A stretch of 64,000 bases of DNA from Rudanella paleaurantiibacter (GCF_009184635.1 NZ_WELI01000011.1:62001-126000); one strand, 5' to 3'. Positions 1-8,674 are shown, numbered from the stretch's first letter. Numbers and translations are program-made. Notes: a model not told the origin generated them from the letters alone.

Positions 1-1
1 C

Positions 2-307
2 CTGAATAATCTCATCGATAATGCCATCAACTATTCACGGGAAGAGGTGACGGTTCAGCTAACATTTGAGCGGATGGGTACCGGCTGGCAACTGACCGTT
101 GCCGACAATGGAATCGGGATTGCCAAAGTGTACCAGTCGGCTATTTTTGACCGGTTTTTCCGCGTTCCCACGGGCGATTTACACCCGGTGAAAGGCTTCG
201 GGCTGGGGCTGGCGTACGTCCGGCAGGTGATCGAGCGACATGGGGCGACCATTGCGCTTCGGAGTGAACTGAGCAAAGGCACGCAGTTTACCATTACGTT
301 TCCGTAA
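2..307 (+). CDS. Sensor histidine kinase, C-terminal ATP-binding domain (5' truncated by window edge)
   Basis: The frame is open from base 2, so this is the 3' end of a larger gene. The roughly 100 visible residues form the HATPase_c domain. An N box (LNNLIDNAINYS) is at the very start, then a G1 box (VADNGIGI), an F-box-like stretch (IFDRFFRV) and a G2 box (GFGLGLAYV), ending in a typical kinase strand (GTQFTITFP). It should phosphorylate the OmpR-type regulator that starts 35 bp downstream on the same strand. The sensor part lies outside the window, so the stimulus cannot be guessed. The first in-frame GTG at 47 is not a plausible start because it would cut the N box. Confidence 0.93.
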   Translation: MNNLIDNAINYSREEVTVQLTFERMGTGWQLTVADNGIGIAKVYQSAIFDRFFRVPTGDLHPVKGFGLGLAYVRQVIERHGATIALRSELSKGTQFTITFP

Positions 308-342
308 CGTATTTTGAATCACCACAACTAAACCGTAACTCA

Positions 343-1026
343 ATGCCAACTGTACTGCTTGTTGAAGATGAACCGGCATTGGCCATGATTGTCAAAGACA
401 GCCTGGAGGTACGAGGCTTTACCGTGCGCTACGCAGCCGACGGGGAGGCCGGACTAACCCTTTTTTGGCAGGAGTGCCCGGATATTGTGGTGGCCGATGT
501 CATGATGCCTAACCTTGATGGCTTTTCGATGGCGGAGCAGATGCGCCAAACCGACCCCGACGTGCCACTTCTGTTTCTGACTGCTCGCTCACAAACCGCC
601 GACGTGGTGCGGGGGTTTGAGCTGGGCGGCAACGATTACCTCAAAAAACCCTTCAGCCTGGATGAACTGATTGTGCGGATTAACGCTCTGCTTCGGCGGA
701 GCGAACGTGACCGTAAGCCTGCCAACCCGCCCGATGCCGTCCCGATTGGGCGATACCGGTTCGATGCCGCCAAGCAGAAGCTAACGCTCGATGGCCGGGA
801 GGTGCAACTCTCGCACCGTGAAGCCGAACTGCTCCGCAAACTGTACGAACAGCGAAACCAGGTGCTCGAACGGAACGCCGTGCTGCTCGAACTTTGGGGC
901 GACGATAGCTTTTTCAATGGCCGAAGCCTCGATGTGTTCATCACGAAGCTCCGACGTCACCTCCGCGACGACCCGGCCCTGCAAATTGTCAATGTGCGGG
1001 GGGTGGGGTATAAACTCATTGTCTGA
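343..1026 (+). CDS. OmpR/PhoB-family response regulator
   Basis: A 227-aa two-domain regulator. The receiver domain covers residues 3-115, with acidic cluster E8-D9-E10, phospho-acceptor D52 (VVADVMMP), T80 and K101/K102 (DYLKKPF). A winged-helix Trans_reg_C domain covers about 130-227, with LSHREAELLRKL and a C-terminal VRGVGYKL hairpin. It follows the kinase fragment by 35 bp and is very probably its cognate partner. The gene converges on the S9 peptidase with only 14 bp between stop codons. Target genes are unknown. Confidence 0.95.
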   Translation: MPTVLLVEDEPALAMIVKDSLEVRGFTVRYAADGEAGLTLFWQECPDIVVADVMMPNLDGFSMAEQMRQTDPDVPLLFLTARSQTADVVRGFELGGNDYLKKPFSLDELIVRINALLRRSERDRKPANPPDAVPIGRYRFDAAKQKLTLDGREVQLSHREAELLRKLYEQRNQVLERNAVLLELWGDDSFFNGRSLDVFITKLRRHLRDDPALQIVNVRGVGYKLIV

Positions 1027-1040
1027 ATACCCCCAAAACG

Positions 1041-3476
1041 CTACTTGTGGGCCACCTCGCGGGGCAGGTACCGGTTGAGCCATTGGTCGATTTCGTAGCA
1101 TAGATGCAGCAGCGATTCGGTGGCCACGTAAGCATGGCTTTCGTGCGGCAACGTCACAAACCGGGCCGTTTTGCCCAGGCCCTGCAAAGCCGCGAAATAC
1201 CGCTCACTTTGCATGTAGTGAGTGCCGGGGTTGTTGTCGGCCTGCCCGTGTACGAGTAAGAGCGGAGCCTCCACCCGGTCAGCGTACAAAAACGGAGACA
1301 GCCGGTTGTACAGTTCGGGGGCATCCCAAAGAGTACGCTCTTCCGACTGAAACCCGAACGGTGTCAGCGACCGGTTGTACGCTCCACTGAGGGCAATGCC
1401 GGCTTTGAACAGGTTACTGTTTGTGAGTAGGTTAGCCACCATAAACGCGCCGTACGACTGCCCCATCACAGCTACTCGCGCCGTATCGACCTGCCCCGAT
1501 ACATGGGCTGCTTGCAGAGCCGCGCGCGCATTAAGCAGCAACTGTTCCAGATAGGTATCGTTGGCGTTGCGGCCGGAATCGGCCACGATGGGAAACGAGA
1601 CATTGGTCAGCACGGCATATCCGCGCAATGCCCAAAGCGTGGGTAATTCGGAGTAAGCCTTGAATCGGTTCGAGGATTTGGCCGTTTGTCCGGCAAACTG
1701 TTTTTGCAGATACTCCGTCGGGTAAGCCCACAGCAGGGCGGGTAATCGCTTGCCTTTGTGCTCGCTCGATACCCAAAGGTCGGCAGTGAGGGTAAGTCCG
1801 TCGGCCCGTTGGTACCGGAGCGGAATCCGTTCGAGGTTGGTAAAGTGGGGGTACGGGTTTGGGAAGTGGGTCAGTTGATACTCGGTTTGGGTGGGCAGGT
1901 GCCGACACCAGTAGTTGGTAGGGGTGTCGGGCGTTTCGCGGCTCACGAGCATCCACAAATTATCCGAGTCGATCATACCCTCCGATGCCTCGGCAAAGTC
2001 GGTTTGTGAAGCCCAGAGCGGCTTTCGGGCGCGTGTGTTTACATTCACCAGTTCGGCAAAACTGACTTCTTCGCCCCGTTCTACGCGGGTGCCCGAAAAC
2101 ACCAGCTGATTGGTACGGGTAAGGTCGAGGCACAATTTACCCTGGGCGTTTCGGGTCAGTTCGGGGTCACCGGGATTGGCCTGCCGGTCTTCCGTTGAGA
2201 AAGCAAACAGGGTGTCGGTCCGGTCGGGGGCATTCGGCCGAATCCGTCGCCAGATCCGTTGGCGGCTGGCCCACCATCGGTCGGCAATTAGGGCGGTGGA
2301 GTCGTTGCCCCAATACACGCCTGAAATGCGGTAAGCCGAGCGGGTCAGTTCGCGAGCCGGGCCGGTAAACGGGGCGGAGTGGGTCATCAGCCGGTCGCGG
2401 ACAGCGGCTTTTTGTTTGGGGTCGCCCCCGTCCTGCGCTTCCACCCAGTAGAGTGTGGCAGGTTGGTCGCTCCGCCAGTCGATTTGGCGCGGGCCGGTCG
2501 CCACGGCATCGCGGGCGGGCGGAATCTGATCGGCAATGGGCAGGTTAGCCACCTCGTAGGCTACCTGGCCGGTTGCCCGGTTCAGCACGACCGTTTTATT
2601 CGCAAACCGGCTATAAGGCAGGGTGTACGAAAAAGGTTGGCGCAGACTTTTTACCAGCACGTACTGGCTGTTCGGTGAGGCCGAGAACTGGGTAATCAAA
2701 TCGGGTTGGCCGCACGGTTGGGCGCGCCCGCTCAGGTCGACAACCGTCAATTGGCTGTGTAGATAATGGGCCAGTGTCTGCTCGTCGGCGGGGGTACGGA
2801 GCAAGTCCTGGTACGTCCGTCCGGCCTTTCGGCTTCCCTCGTTATGCTGCACAAGGGGGCCACTTACCTGGGCGTCGGGTTGGGGTAGGGGTAAGCGGTT
2901 AGCGGGCACCGTTTTCACCAGCAATCGCTCGCTGGCCGATAACCAGTCGAAACTATTCCCGGTAACGGCATTGACGGTTAGCTGACCCAATTGCCGGGCC
3001 TGAGCCGTGCGTAAATCGGCGGTCCAGAGTTCGATTTTGGTGGCTGTATGGCGCAAAAATGCGATGCGGTGCCCATCCGGCGACCAACGGAGCTCGCTCA
3101 AACGGGCGCCGTCGGGTAGCCCCAAAATGGGCCGGGTGGCCGTCTCCTTTGCTTTGGCCGGGGTGGTTGGTAACTGCCCGGTAGCCAGCCCTATCATATA
3201 CAATTGACGGCTGGGACTGTTGTTGCGGGGATTGATCCGCAAACCCGCCAGCCGGAGTTCAGGCTGGGCCATTTCATGAATCGACGGGCTGGCTTCGTTC
3301 GTGATCAGTAGCGTCCGGCGCGAAATTGGGTGGAACCGGAGCGTAGGGGCGGCCGTCGCGTTAATGACCCGCCCAATTTCATTCGGGGGCAACCGGTAGC
3401 CGGTTTCCTGGGCCAAAGCTGTCACCGTACTGATGCTCAGCAGCACCAGCATATGCAATAAACGGGTCGCGTTCAT
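1041..3476 (-). CDS. Secreted S9 (prolyl oligopeptidase) family serine peptidase
   Basis: An 811-aa protein with an N-terminal signal peptide (hydrophobic run then ALAQ near residue 23), so it is exported to the periplasm or beyond. The N-terminal half carries WD/propeller-like segments (LRWSPDGHRIAFLR; ASPNSQYVLVKS). The C-terminal alpha/beta-hydrolase domain has the nucleophile in GQSYGAF (S674), a probable Asp at 747 (HGQAD) and His at 781 (ESHAY). It starts 3 bp after the HlyD adaptor stop and is probably co-transcribed with the lanthipeptide genes. A role in trimming the exported peptide or degrading leader remnants is inferred only from position; it could equally be a general dipeptidyl peptidase. 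Confidence 0.9.
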   Translation of the reverse strand: MNATRLLHMLVLLSISTVTALAQETGYRLPPNEIGRVINATAAPTLRFHPISRRTLLITNEASPSIHEMAQPELRLAGLRINPRNNSPSRQLYMIGLATGQLPTTPAKAKETATRPILGLPDGARLSELRWSPDGHRIAFLRHTATKIELWTADLRTAQARQLGQLTVNAVTGNSFDWLSASERLLVKTVPANRLPLPQPDAQVSGPLVQHNEGSRKAGRTYQDLLRTPADEQTLAHYLHSQLTVVDLSGRAQPCGQPDLITQFSASPNSQYVLVKSLRQPFSYTLPYSRFANKTVVLNRATGQVAYEVANLPIADQIPPARDAVATGPRQIDWRSDQPATLYWVEAQDGGDPKQKAAVRDRLMTHSAPFTGPARELTRSAYRISGVYWGNDSTALIADRWWASRQRIWRRIRPNAPDRTDTLFAFSTEDRQANPGDPELTRNAQGKLCLDLTRTNQLVFSGTRVERGEEVSFAELVNVNTRARKPLWASQTDFAEASEGMIDSDNLWMLVSRETPDTPTNYWCRHLPTQTEYQLTHFPNPYPHFTNLERIPLRYQRADGLTLTADLWVSSEHKGKRLPALLWAYPTEYLQKQFAGQTAKSSNRFKAYSELPTLWALRGYAVLTNVSFPIVADSGRNANDTYLEQLLLNARAALQAAHVSGQVDTARVAVMGQSYGAFMVANLLTNSNLFKAGIALSGAYNRSLTPFGFQSEERTLWDAPELYNRLSPFLYADRVEAPLLLVHGQADNNPGTHYMQSERYFAALQGLGKTARFVTLPHESHAYVATESLLHLCYEIDQWLNRYLPREVAHK

Positions 3477-3479
3477 GAC

Positions 3480-4190
3480 TTACGATTTGCTGAAAAGTTG
3501 GGTTAACAAACGACGTTGTTGGGTGATGATCTGAGCCGTTCCCGACAGGACCGCTTCACGCAGGGCTGTCCCCCCGTGCTGGAAGCGCAGATCGGTGGGT
3601 AGTTTGATCGATACCTGGTAGTTGCCTTCTACCGGTAGGGGCGATACGGCATATACCTCACCCTGGAGCGAGCCGTATTTCTGGGCGGGATAGGCGCTCA
3701 GTTGCAGCGTAACGGGCATTCCGGGCCGGATACTACCCATGTCGTCGCCGTTTACTTCGGCGGTAGCCACGTATTGTCGGGTGGTGTCGTGCAGGGCAAT
3801 CAGGGCTTCCTGGGCTGGAGCCACATCACCTACGGCGAGGGGGCGGAGCCATTGCACCCGACCCTTACGCGGGGCATTCACCGACCGGGTTGAGCCATCG
3901 GGGAGTTGGTACGTGAATAACGGTTGACCGGCGCGCACCAATTCGCCCGCCCGGACGGCAAGGTGGGTCAATGTACCACTCTGCCCGGTTTTGAGCAGCT
4001 CCGGTGGGCGTTTGAGTTCGAGCCGAACGCGGGCGTTGACTACGTCGGGGTAGGGGAAGAAAAACGCACCAATCAGCAACAGCATGAGCGTGGCAAACAC
4101 AATAGTGCTGCCCCAACGGGTGAGCCATTTAGGCACCGACCCCATAATTTCCTGAATCTCTTCACTGCGGATTTCGAGTTGAGCAGGCAT
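3480..4190 (-). CDS. Short HlyD-type membrane fusion protein of the RiPP locus
   Basis: A 236-aa inner-membrane adaptor. It has a cytoplasmic N-terminus with EEIQEIMGSVPKWLTRWG, one membrane helix at about 28-46, a biotinyl-lipoyl-like segment (LAVRAGELVRAGQPLF) and a C-terminal beta domain (IRPGMPVTLQLSAYP). HlyD adaptors of bacteriocin exporters are usually around 400 residues with a long helical hairpin; that hairpin is missing here. The N-terminus resembles that of the second adaptor at 23126 (QEIIGHVPPWIVRWG). The two adaptors probably pair with the two C39 ABC transporters in the right arm. The upstream 445 bp contain a tandem palindromic repeat array. Confidence 0.85.
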   Translation of the reverse strand: MPAQLEIRSEEIQEIMGSVPKWLTRWGSTIVFATLMLLLIGAFFFPYPDVVNARVRLELKRPPELLKTGQSGTLTHLAVRAGELVRAGQPLFTYQLPDGSTRSVNAPRKGRVQWLRPLAVGDVAPAQEALIALHDTTRQYVATAEVNGDDMGSIRPGMPVTLQLSAYPAQKYGSLQGEVYAVSPLPVEGNYQVSIKLPTDLRFQHGGTALREAVLSGTAQIITQQRRLLTQLFSKS

Positions 4191-4200
4191 GGGAAAAGGG

Positions 4201-4211
4201 GTTTATGGTTT
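4201..4211. repeat. GTTTATGGTTT motif, left member of an inverted pair
   Basis: The 11-mer GTTTATGGTTT is here and its reverse complement is at 4619-4629. Together they bracket the whole gap between the HlyD and LanB genes. The same inverted pair occurs between the two lanthipeptide precursor genes (8567-8577 and 8633-8643). Function unknown. Confidence 0.5.
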
Positions 4212-4256
4212 TGGTTTTACGTTTCTTAGTACTGGACAAGAAGTACAAGGTTAATT

Positions 4257-4548
4257 GGACGCGGATGACGCCGATATAGCGAATTCGCGCTGATGAGTGA
4301 TCCGTGAAAATTAGCCAATCAGCGTCATCCGCGTGCTAATTCTTTAAACTCCTAATGGGACGCTGATAACGCCGATGCAACGAATTCGCGCTGATGAGTA
4401 ATCTGTGAAAATCCACCAATCCGTGTCATCTGCGTGCCAATTCTTTAAACTCCTAATCGAACGTGGATGGCGCCGATATAGCGAATTCGCGCTGATGAAT
4501 AATCCGTGAAAATCTGTCTAATCCGTGTCATCTGCGTGCCAATTCTTT
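4257..4548. repeat. Three tandem ~100-bp palindromic repeats between HlyD and LanB genes
   Basis: Units start near 4257, 4358 and 4458. Each begins with a GACGCGGATGACGCCGAT-like stretch, then a conserved GCGAATTCGCGCTGATGA palindrome, and ends with CCGTGTCATCTGCGTGC and AATTCTTT. The two ends of a unit are roughly complementary, so each could fold into a hairpin. No ORF is credible inside. A related single copy lies at 14199-14317 in the other arm of the locus. They look like interspersed palindromic repeats rather than genes. Confidence 0.8.
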
Positions 4549-4635
4549 CGTACTGAGCTTGCGTTTTGGGTTTATGATTATTGCTTTCATTATGAAGTTG
4601 TTGTTTCGCGAGAACAAGAAACCATAAACCATCTC

Positions 4636-7600
4636 TCAAGCCGGTTGCAGGACACCCTTTTTCTGGCGGGCCATCTGCGACTCGTAATACTTGCTCAGGT
4701 AGTGGTAAATGACTAGCTCGTGCTGACGCTGCTTCGATAGGAAAAACCGGTTGAGCGTCATGTGAATATAGCTGGGCATCAGCCGGTCGCGGTCGGCCTG
4801 CACGAGCGGATGGGTGGCCATCGGCTTGAGAGCCAGCGACCGTTTTTCGAAACAGGCCACGGCTTCCTCAATTTCGTCGGTATCGGCTTCGGGTGTCAAA
4901 ATCTGGTTCACGAGGGCTCGGTGGGCCCGATACCGGTCGTTGAGCCGGTGCAGCAGCGTGGGCGAACCGCCAAACTCGGCCCGAAAACCGGCGCCAATCT
5001 GATCAATAAGGGCACGGCGTTCGTCGAGTGAGTATCCAAAATCATCAAACAGCCGGTCGACGTTGCGGAGGGCAAACTGCCAGCGATACTGCTCGCCCGC
5101 GTCGCCTTCAATGAGTGACAGGAAGTCGGTAATAGCCACACTGTCGTGGTAAAAAAACGTTTCGCTCAGGAGCATGGTTGGCTCGCCGTACCGTTCAATT
5201 TCGCGTTGGTAGGTGTCTACCTGAAGTTTCATGAGCAGACCCTCGTCCAGATACGGTTGAGTTGCTGCCTGCAACCGTGTCAGCAACGTGGCCCAGAAAC
5301 CCGAGTTGGGGTCACCGTGGAAACGCACACGCAGGTGCGGCAGCGGGTCGGCATAGCGGATAAAGAACCAGCTATCGATTTGCCTTTGCGCCAGCATCTC
5401 CTCGGCCAGCGGTTTAATCACCTCTACCAGCAGCCGTTCGGCGGTTTTGTTGCCGCCGTACAGTTTCACATAAAGCCACTCGCTACCCACCATAAACTGC
5501 CGGGGCAGCGCCGTGCCGACGGGTGCCTGCAACCGGGGCTGGACGGGGGTTGAGGTAGTTACGTGCAGCGGAAAAAGCAACTCATGGCAGTAGGTTCCGT
5601 TTTTATCACCGACAAAACACTGGTCAACCGTTTGCAGGTGTTCAAACAGAATAATGTCTTTCTTCTTCAGCTTGTCGACCAGAATCTGTCCGGCGGCAAA
5701 GCAATCGAGGTCGAGGGGTAGGTCGTTGTCGCCTTCGTGCAGGACCACCCAGCGGGGTAACCCGAGCGATTGCCGCAACTCGGCCACAAACGTTGCCGGA
5801 TTTGGGCTTTTCTCAAGTGATTTGGCGTACGTTTTCGATTCCAGATACCAGCGTTCGTAGCTCAGGACAAACTTCTGGTAGCTGATACGGGGCAGGTGCG
5901 GCTCCTTGCGGTACACGCCCCAGTCCCACGAAAACGGCTGGCTGTAGCCCTGATGCTGCAAATCGCAGAGGAACCGGTACACGGCAATGCCCTGTGTAAA
6001 ATTATGGGCCGTTGAAAGCCGGGGGATAATCCGGCGGTTCAGGCGTTTAGACCGGAGAACAACCTCATCGTTTTGAATAGACACGAGCAGGTCGTCGGCG
6101 CCAATGCAGTGACTGTCGGGGGCTGCCGACCGCCCCATGTACGCTATTTCGTAATCCCGCAACTGCGGGCGCAACAGCACATTACCCGTGCGGGCTTCGG
6201 GCAGGTGCACAATCTCAGCAAAAATGGCCTCAGGTTGGCTTGCTTCCTCCTGCCGGAGCAGGTCGTTGACCGATTGGGCCAGGGCTGGGTCGCCGTGGCA
6301 GAACCGACCGAGCAGATTAGCCGCCGTTGGCCCAAAGAGGTTGCCGTACACAAAGGTATAGTCGCCCCGGTCGAGAGCCTCGGTGCTACCGGCCAGGAGC
6401 TGCCCGAACATATACATACTGGCCGGAAACCGGTTAGGCCGGTCGGGGTCGACAATGGAGTCGATATCGGCCTCGGTCAGCTCCACCGATTGTCTGTTCT
6501 GGCCCAGAAACCGGGTGTAAACCGCTTGCCGAAGCCGGGCCTCGTTCGTCCAGTTCATGGGCGTCGACGACCGTTTCTGGCGCGGAATCACCAAATCTTT
6601 CAGCAGGACAAGGTTGTCGGCCTTACCCTGCCCCGTGGCTCCGTAGCCAATACCCGACTCGTTGTCGAGCGCCAGCAGCAAGGGCACTTCCTGCTCCTCC
6701 CAGCGTTCGGAAAACCGACGTTTAAACTCGTCGAGGTCGTTGTTTTTCATCCGGTTGCCCGCTTCCAGCAGTCGGTTGGCCGTCTGTGTCAGTTCATTCA
6801 GCAGGTTCTGGTTTAGGTTAGCCCGCTCGGTTGCAAAGTAGGTATCGACCTGCACAAGGTCTTTGCTTTGGGTAGCCGTGAGCCGGTCAACTACGTCTTT
6901 GATAAACAGATACCGGCTGATTGGGCTGTCGGACCCATTCAGCAGCGCTTTTACGTTGCTCAGTTGCTCCACCAGCTCATCCGTACCGTCCAGTTGCCGG
7001 AGCCGGTCGAGCAGTACCCCAAAAAACTCGGGGCCTGTAACGGTAGGTTCCAGTTCGCTGGTCAAAATCTGGCTGTCAATGAGTTGGTTGACAAACGCCG
7101 TTGCCTGATCGAGTCGGATGGTGTCGCTTACAAGCATCTGCGCCAGTTGGTCAATTGTTTTTCCGCCCTGAGCCGCTTCCACCACGCGGCTCACATAGGC
7201 CGAGGCCCGCACGCCCGCAAGCAGGTATGACCGGTTTTTGTTACGGAGTTTGTACTCTACGTACCGGTACTGATCGCCAATCTGGTACAGGCTATTGTTG
7301 GGCAAAAATCGGAGTTGGCTCCTGATCGCGGGCTGCCGCACGAGTGTGCTAGCCAGCTCGGCTACGTAGTTCATATCGAGCCGAACGTGTTTGCGCAGCT
7401 TGGTATCAGCAAAGCGAATGGCGCTCGGTTGGTGGGTGATGGTTCCGGTGGCGCAACCCGCAAACAAACCGTAGGGGGTGCTGCGGGAGGTCATTCGGAG
7501 GTAGTATTTGTAGAGGGAATACAGCAGGCGCTCTACCTTGTCGGGGCTGCTTTTCTCCCCGTTGAGCCACCGCTCCGTTTCGGCGTATAACTCCGGCGAC

Positions 7601-7773
7601 GCCAGGTAGATGGCCTCGCGCATGAGTTCCTGCCCGTAAACCTGACGCATCCGGTCGGCTAAACCGGTCAGGCCCGCATTGGCAATGTGCGCGTTAGCTT
7701 CCAGCAGTTCGTCCAGGGGCAGGGTAGGCGTTCGTACCAGAAAAAAAGAACCGGCGTGTAAGGTGTGTTTCAT
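4636..7773 (-). CDS. lanB: Class I lanthipeptide dehydratase (LanB), full length
   Basis: A 1045-aa protein, the usual size for a full-length LanB. The glutamylation domain is N-terminal, with the conserved R-x-TPYGLFAG motif at about residues 97-106. The last ~300 residues are the elimination domain (SpaB-C / thiopeptide-type), seen from WLYVKLYGG, FFIRYADPLPHLRVRFHG and TYQREIERYG. Class I LanB enzymes glutamylate Ser/Thr with Glu-tRNA and eliminate glutamate to give dehydroalanine or dehydrobutyrine. Likely substrates are the two Cys-rich precursors 0.5-1 kb upstream on the same strand. It follows the single-domain receiver by 120 bp, and that gap contains the AGTGTTTCA-type element also found before both precursors. 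Confidence 0.93.
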   Translation of the reverse strand: MKHTLHAGSFFLVRTPTLPLDELLEANAHIANAGLTGLADRMRQVYGQELMREAIYLASPELYAETERWLNGEKSSPDKVERLLYSLYKYYLRMTSRSTPYGLFAGCATGTITHQPSAIRFADTKLRKHVRLDMNYVAELASTLVRQPAIRSQLRFLPNNSLYQIGDQYRYVEYKLRNKNRSYLLAGVRASAYVSRVVEAAQGGKTIDQLAQMLVSDTIRLDQATAFVNQLIDSQILTSELEPTVTGPEFFGVLLDRLRQLDGTDELVEQLSNVKALLNGSDSPISRYLFIKDVVDRLTATQSKDLVQVDTYFATERANLNQNLLNELTQTANRLLEAGNRMKNNDLDEFKRRFSERWEEQEVPLLLALDNESGIGYGATGQGKADNLVLLKDLVIPRQKRSSTPMNWTNEARLRQAVYTRFLGQNRQSVELTEADIDSIVDPDRPNRFPASMYMFGQLLAGSTEALDRGDYTFVYGNLFGPTAANLLGRFCHGDPALAQSVNDLLRQEEASQPEAIFAEIVHLPEARTGNVLLRPQLRDYEIAYMGRSAAPDSHCIGADDLLVSIQNDEVVLRSKRLNRRIIPRLSTAHNFTQGIAVYRFLCDLQHQGYSQPFSWDWGVYRKEPHLPRISYQKFVLSYERWYLESKTYAKSLEKSPNPATFVAELRQSLGLPRWVVLHEGDNDLPLDLDCFAAGQILVDKLKKKDIILFEHLQTVDQCFVGDKNGTYCHELLFPLHVTTSTPVQPRLQAPVGTALPRQFMVGSEWLYVKLYGGNKTAERLLVEVIKPLAEEMLAQRQIDSWFFIRYADPLPHLRVRFHGDPNSGFWATLLTRLQAATQPYLDEGLLMKLQVDTYQREIERYGEPTMLLSETFFYHDSVAITDFLSLIEGDAGEQYRWQFALRNVDRLFDDFGYSLDERRALIDQIGAGFRAEFGGSPTLLHRLNDRYRAHRALVNQILTPEADTDEIEEAVACFEKRSLALKPMATHPLVQADRDRLMPSYIHMTLNRFFLSKQRQHELVIYHYLSKYYESQMARQKKGVLQPA

Positions 7774-7837
7774 GGCGACAGAGGCTGTAATCGGTGAAGA
7801 GGATAGAACAGGTCGACTTTTTTGTATATTTACCCTC

Positions 7838-7856
7838 GGATTTTAATTGAAACACT
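7838..7856 (-). promoter_or_regulatory. Shared AGTGTTTCA...AATCC element upstream of lanB
   Basis: On the minus strand this reads AGTGTTTCAATTAAAATCC and ends 64 bp before the lanB start. Near-identical elements sit 12 bp before each Cys-rich precursor (8541-8561 and 8876-8896). Recurrence before three co-functional genes suggests a promoter, operator or RNA element; which of these is unknown. Confidence 0.45.
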
Positions 7857-7893
7857 TTAGAGTTGGATAGCCAGCGAGCCCTTTCCCCGTTGG

Positions 7894-8274
7894 CTATTTT
7901 TTTGCTGCGAGGTCGTGGATTTGGTCGACTACGTGGCAGAATCGTTCGAAAGAAACCGGCTTGTTCAGCACGGCAAAGGCCATATCGGTGGTTTGGGCGG
8001 GCAGGTAAGCCGGGGGGTAGGCCGTCACGAGCACAACCCAGAGCATCCGGTCGTTGAAGTCGGCAAGGGCCGTCCAGTCGTGGGCGGTGTAAACCGGTAA
8101 TTCTACATCCATAAAGACCACGTTAATGGCCGGGTTGGCCATCAGGTGGTCGTACACATCGAGCAGGTTGGTGCAGACCCCCGCAAGCTCAATGCCGCTC
8201 AGCCGTTCTACATACGACTGAATCAGTTCACGAGCCAGGGGCTCATCGTCGGCAATGAGGCAATACAAAGGCAT
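7894..8274 (-). CDS. Stand-alone receiver-domain response regulator
   Basis: A 126-aa protein made only of a LytTR-type receiver. Residues D9-D10-E11, phospho-acceptor D56 (VVFMDVELP), T84 and K105 (VLNKPVSFERF) are all present. No LytTR DNA-binding domain follows; the stop comes right after the last receiver helix. The ATG at 8274 was chosen because upstream in-frame codons run through the terminator of the precursor gene. It lies between the precursors and lanB. It may compete with or relay phosphate from the LytS kinase at 9472-10686, or act by protein contact; both are inference. Confidence 0.85.
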   Translation of the reverse strand: MPLYCLIADDEPLARELIQSYVERLSGIELAGVCTNLLDVYDHLMANPAINVVFMDVELPVYTAHDWTALADFNDRMLWVVLVTAYPPAYLPAQTTDMAFAVLNKPVSFERFCHVVDQIHDLAAKK

Positions 8275-8285
8275 AGTGTGAACAG

Positions 8286-8324
8286 AAAAGCCCGCCGACA
8301 AGGGCCAATGACCTTGCCGGCGGG
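8286..8324 (-). terminator. Rho-independent terminator after the distal lanthipeptide precursor
   Basis: Arms 8291-8303 and 8312-8324 form a 13-bp GC-rich stem with one mismatch and an 8-base loop. On the minus strand it is followed by CTTTTCTGTT. It starts 9 bp after the stop of the 64-aa precursor, so it may let precursor transcripts exceed those of the downstream enzymes. Confidence 0.75.
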
Positions 8325-8333
8325 TAAGTTTAT

Positions 8334-8528
8334 TTACTCGGCCTGCAGAGCGGCTTTGGTTTTCGTTGCGTTGCAGCTGTTGCTGCCGCAGCTGGCTACG
8401 TAGCACTCCTCGTCGGCACCGTCAGTCGACTCATCGACCCCACCGGCAATTTGCGAGAGCTCCTGCTCATCGAGGTTACCAATCGTTTCTTTGTCCAATG
8501 CGAGCGGAGATACAGTTGACTTTTTCAT
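8334..8528 (-). CDS. Lanthipeptide precursor (twin 1), GG leader with Cys-rich core
   Basis: A 64-aa peptide. Leader residues 1-30 end in DEQELSQIAGG, the double-glycine site cut by C39 peptidase exporters. The core has three cysteines at exact five-residue spacing (C42, C47, C52) with Ser residues between them (ECYVASCGSNSCNATKTK), suitable for LanB dehydration and lanthionine closure. It is about 85% identical in the leader and clearly homologous in the core to the second precursor at 8675-8863. The family is Bacteroidota GG-leader class I lanthipeptide precursors; ring pattern and activity are unknown. Confidence 0.9.
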   Translation of the reverse strand: MKKSTVSPLALDKETIGNLDEQELSQIAGGVDESTDGADEECYVASCGSNSCNATKTKAALQAE

Positions 8529-8540
8529 GTTGATTGATTT

Positions 8541-8561
8541 GGATTTTGAAGGTGAAACACT
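8541..8561 (-). promoter_or_regulatory. Shared AGTGTTTCA...AATCC element before precursor twin 1
   Basis: On the minus strand the element starts AGTGTTTCACC and ends AATCC, 12 bp before the ATG at 8528. It differs from the copy before twin 2 at 2 of 21 positions. Close distance to the start suggests it lies in the 5' UTR or covers a promoter. Confidence 0.5.
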
Positions 8562-8566
8562 GAGGG

Positions 8567-8643
8567 GTTTATGGTTTTTTGCTTGTGGCTTACGGTTCTG
8601 TACAACTCCAGTTTTTTAACATGAGCCCTACCAAACCATAAAC
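8567..8643. repeat. Inverted GTTTATGGTTT pair between the twin precursors
   Basis: GTTTATGGTTT at 8567-8577 and its reverse complement at 8633-8643 lie 55 bp apart in the spacer between the twins, allowing a long-loop hairpin. The same inverted pair brackets the 4.2-4.63 kb gap. Confidence 0.45.
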
Positions 8644-8674
8644 TTCAAACCCTAAACCAAAAACTTTAAGCGGC

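Noticed and set aside
6073-6816. A 247-aa plus-strand ORF inside lanB
   Set aside because: It is antisense to the conserved dehydratase and has no recognisable domain.
7866-7895. A terminator after the single-domain receiver
   Set aside because: The hairpin has its T run on the plus strand, where no gene ends; on the gene's strand the run precedes the stem, so it is unlikely to terminate the operon.
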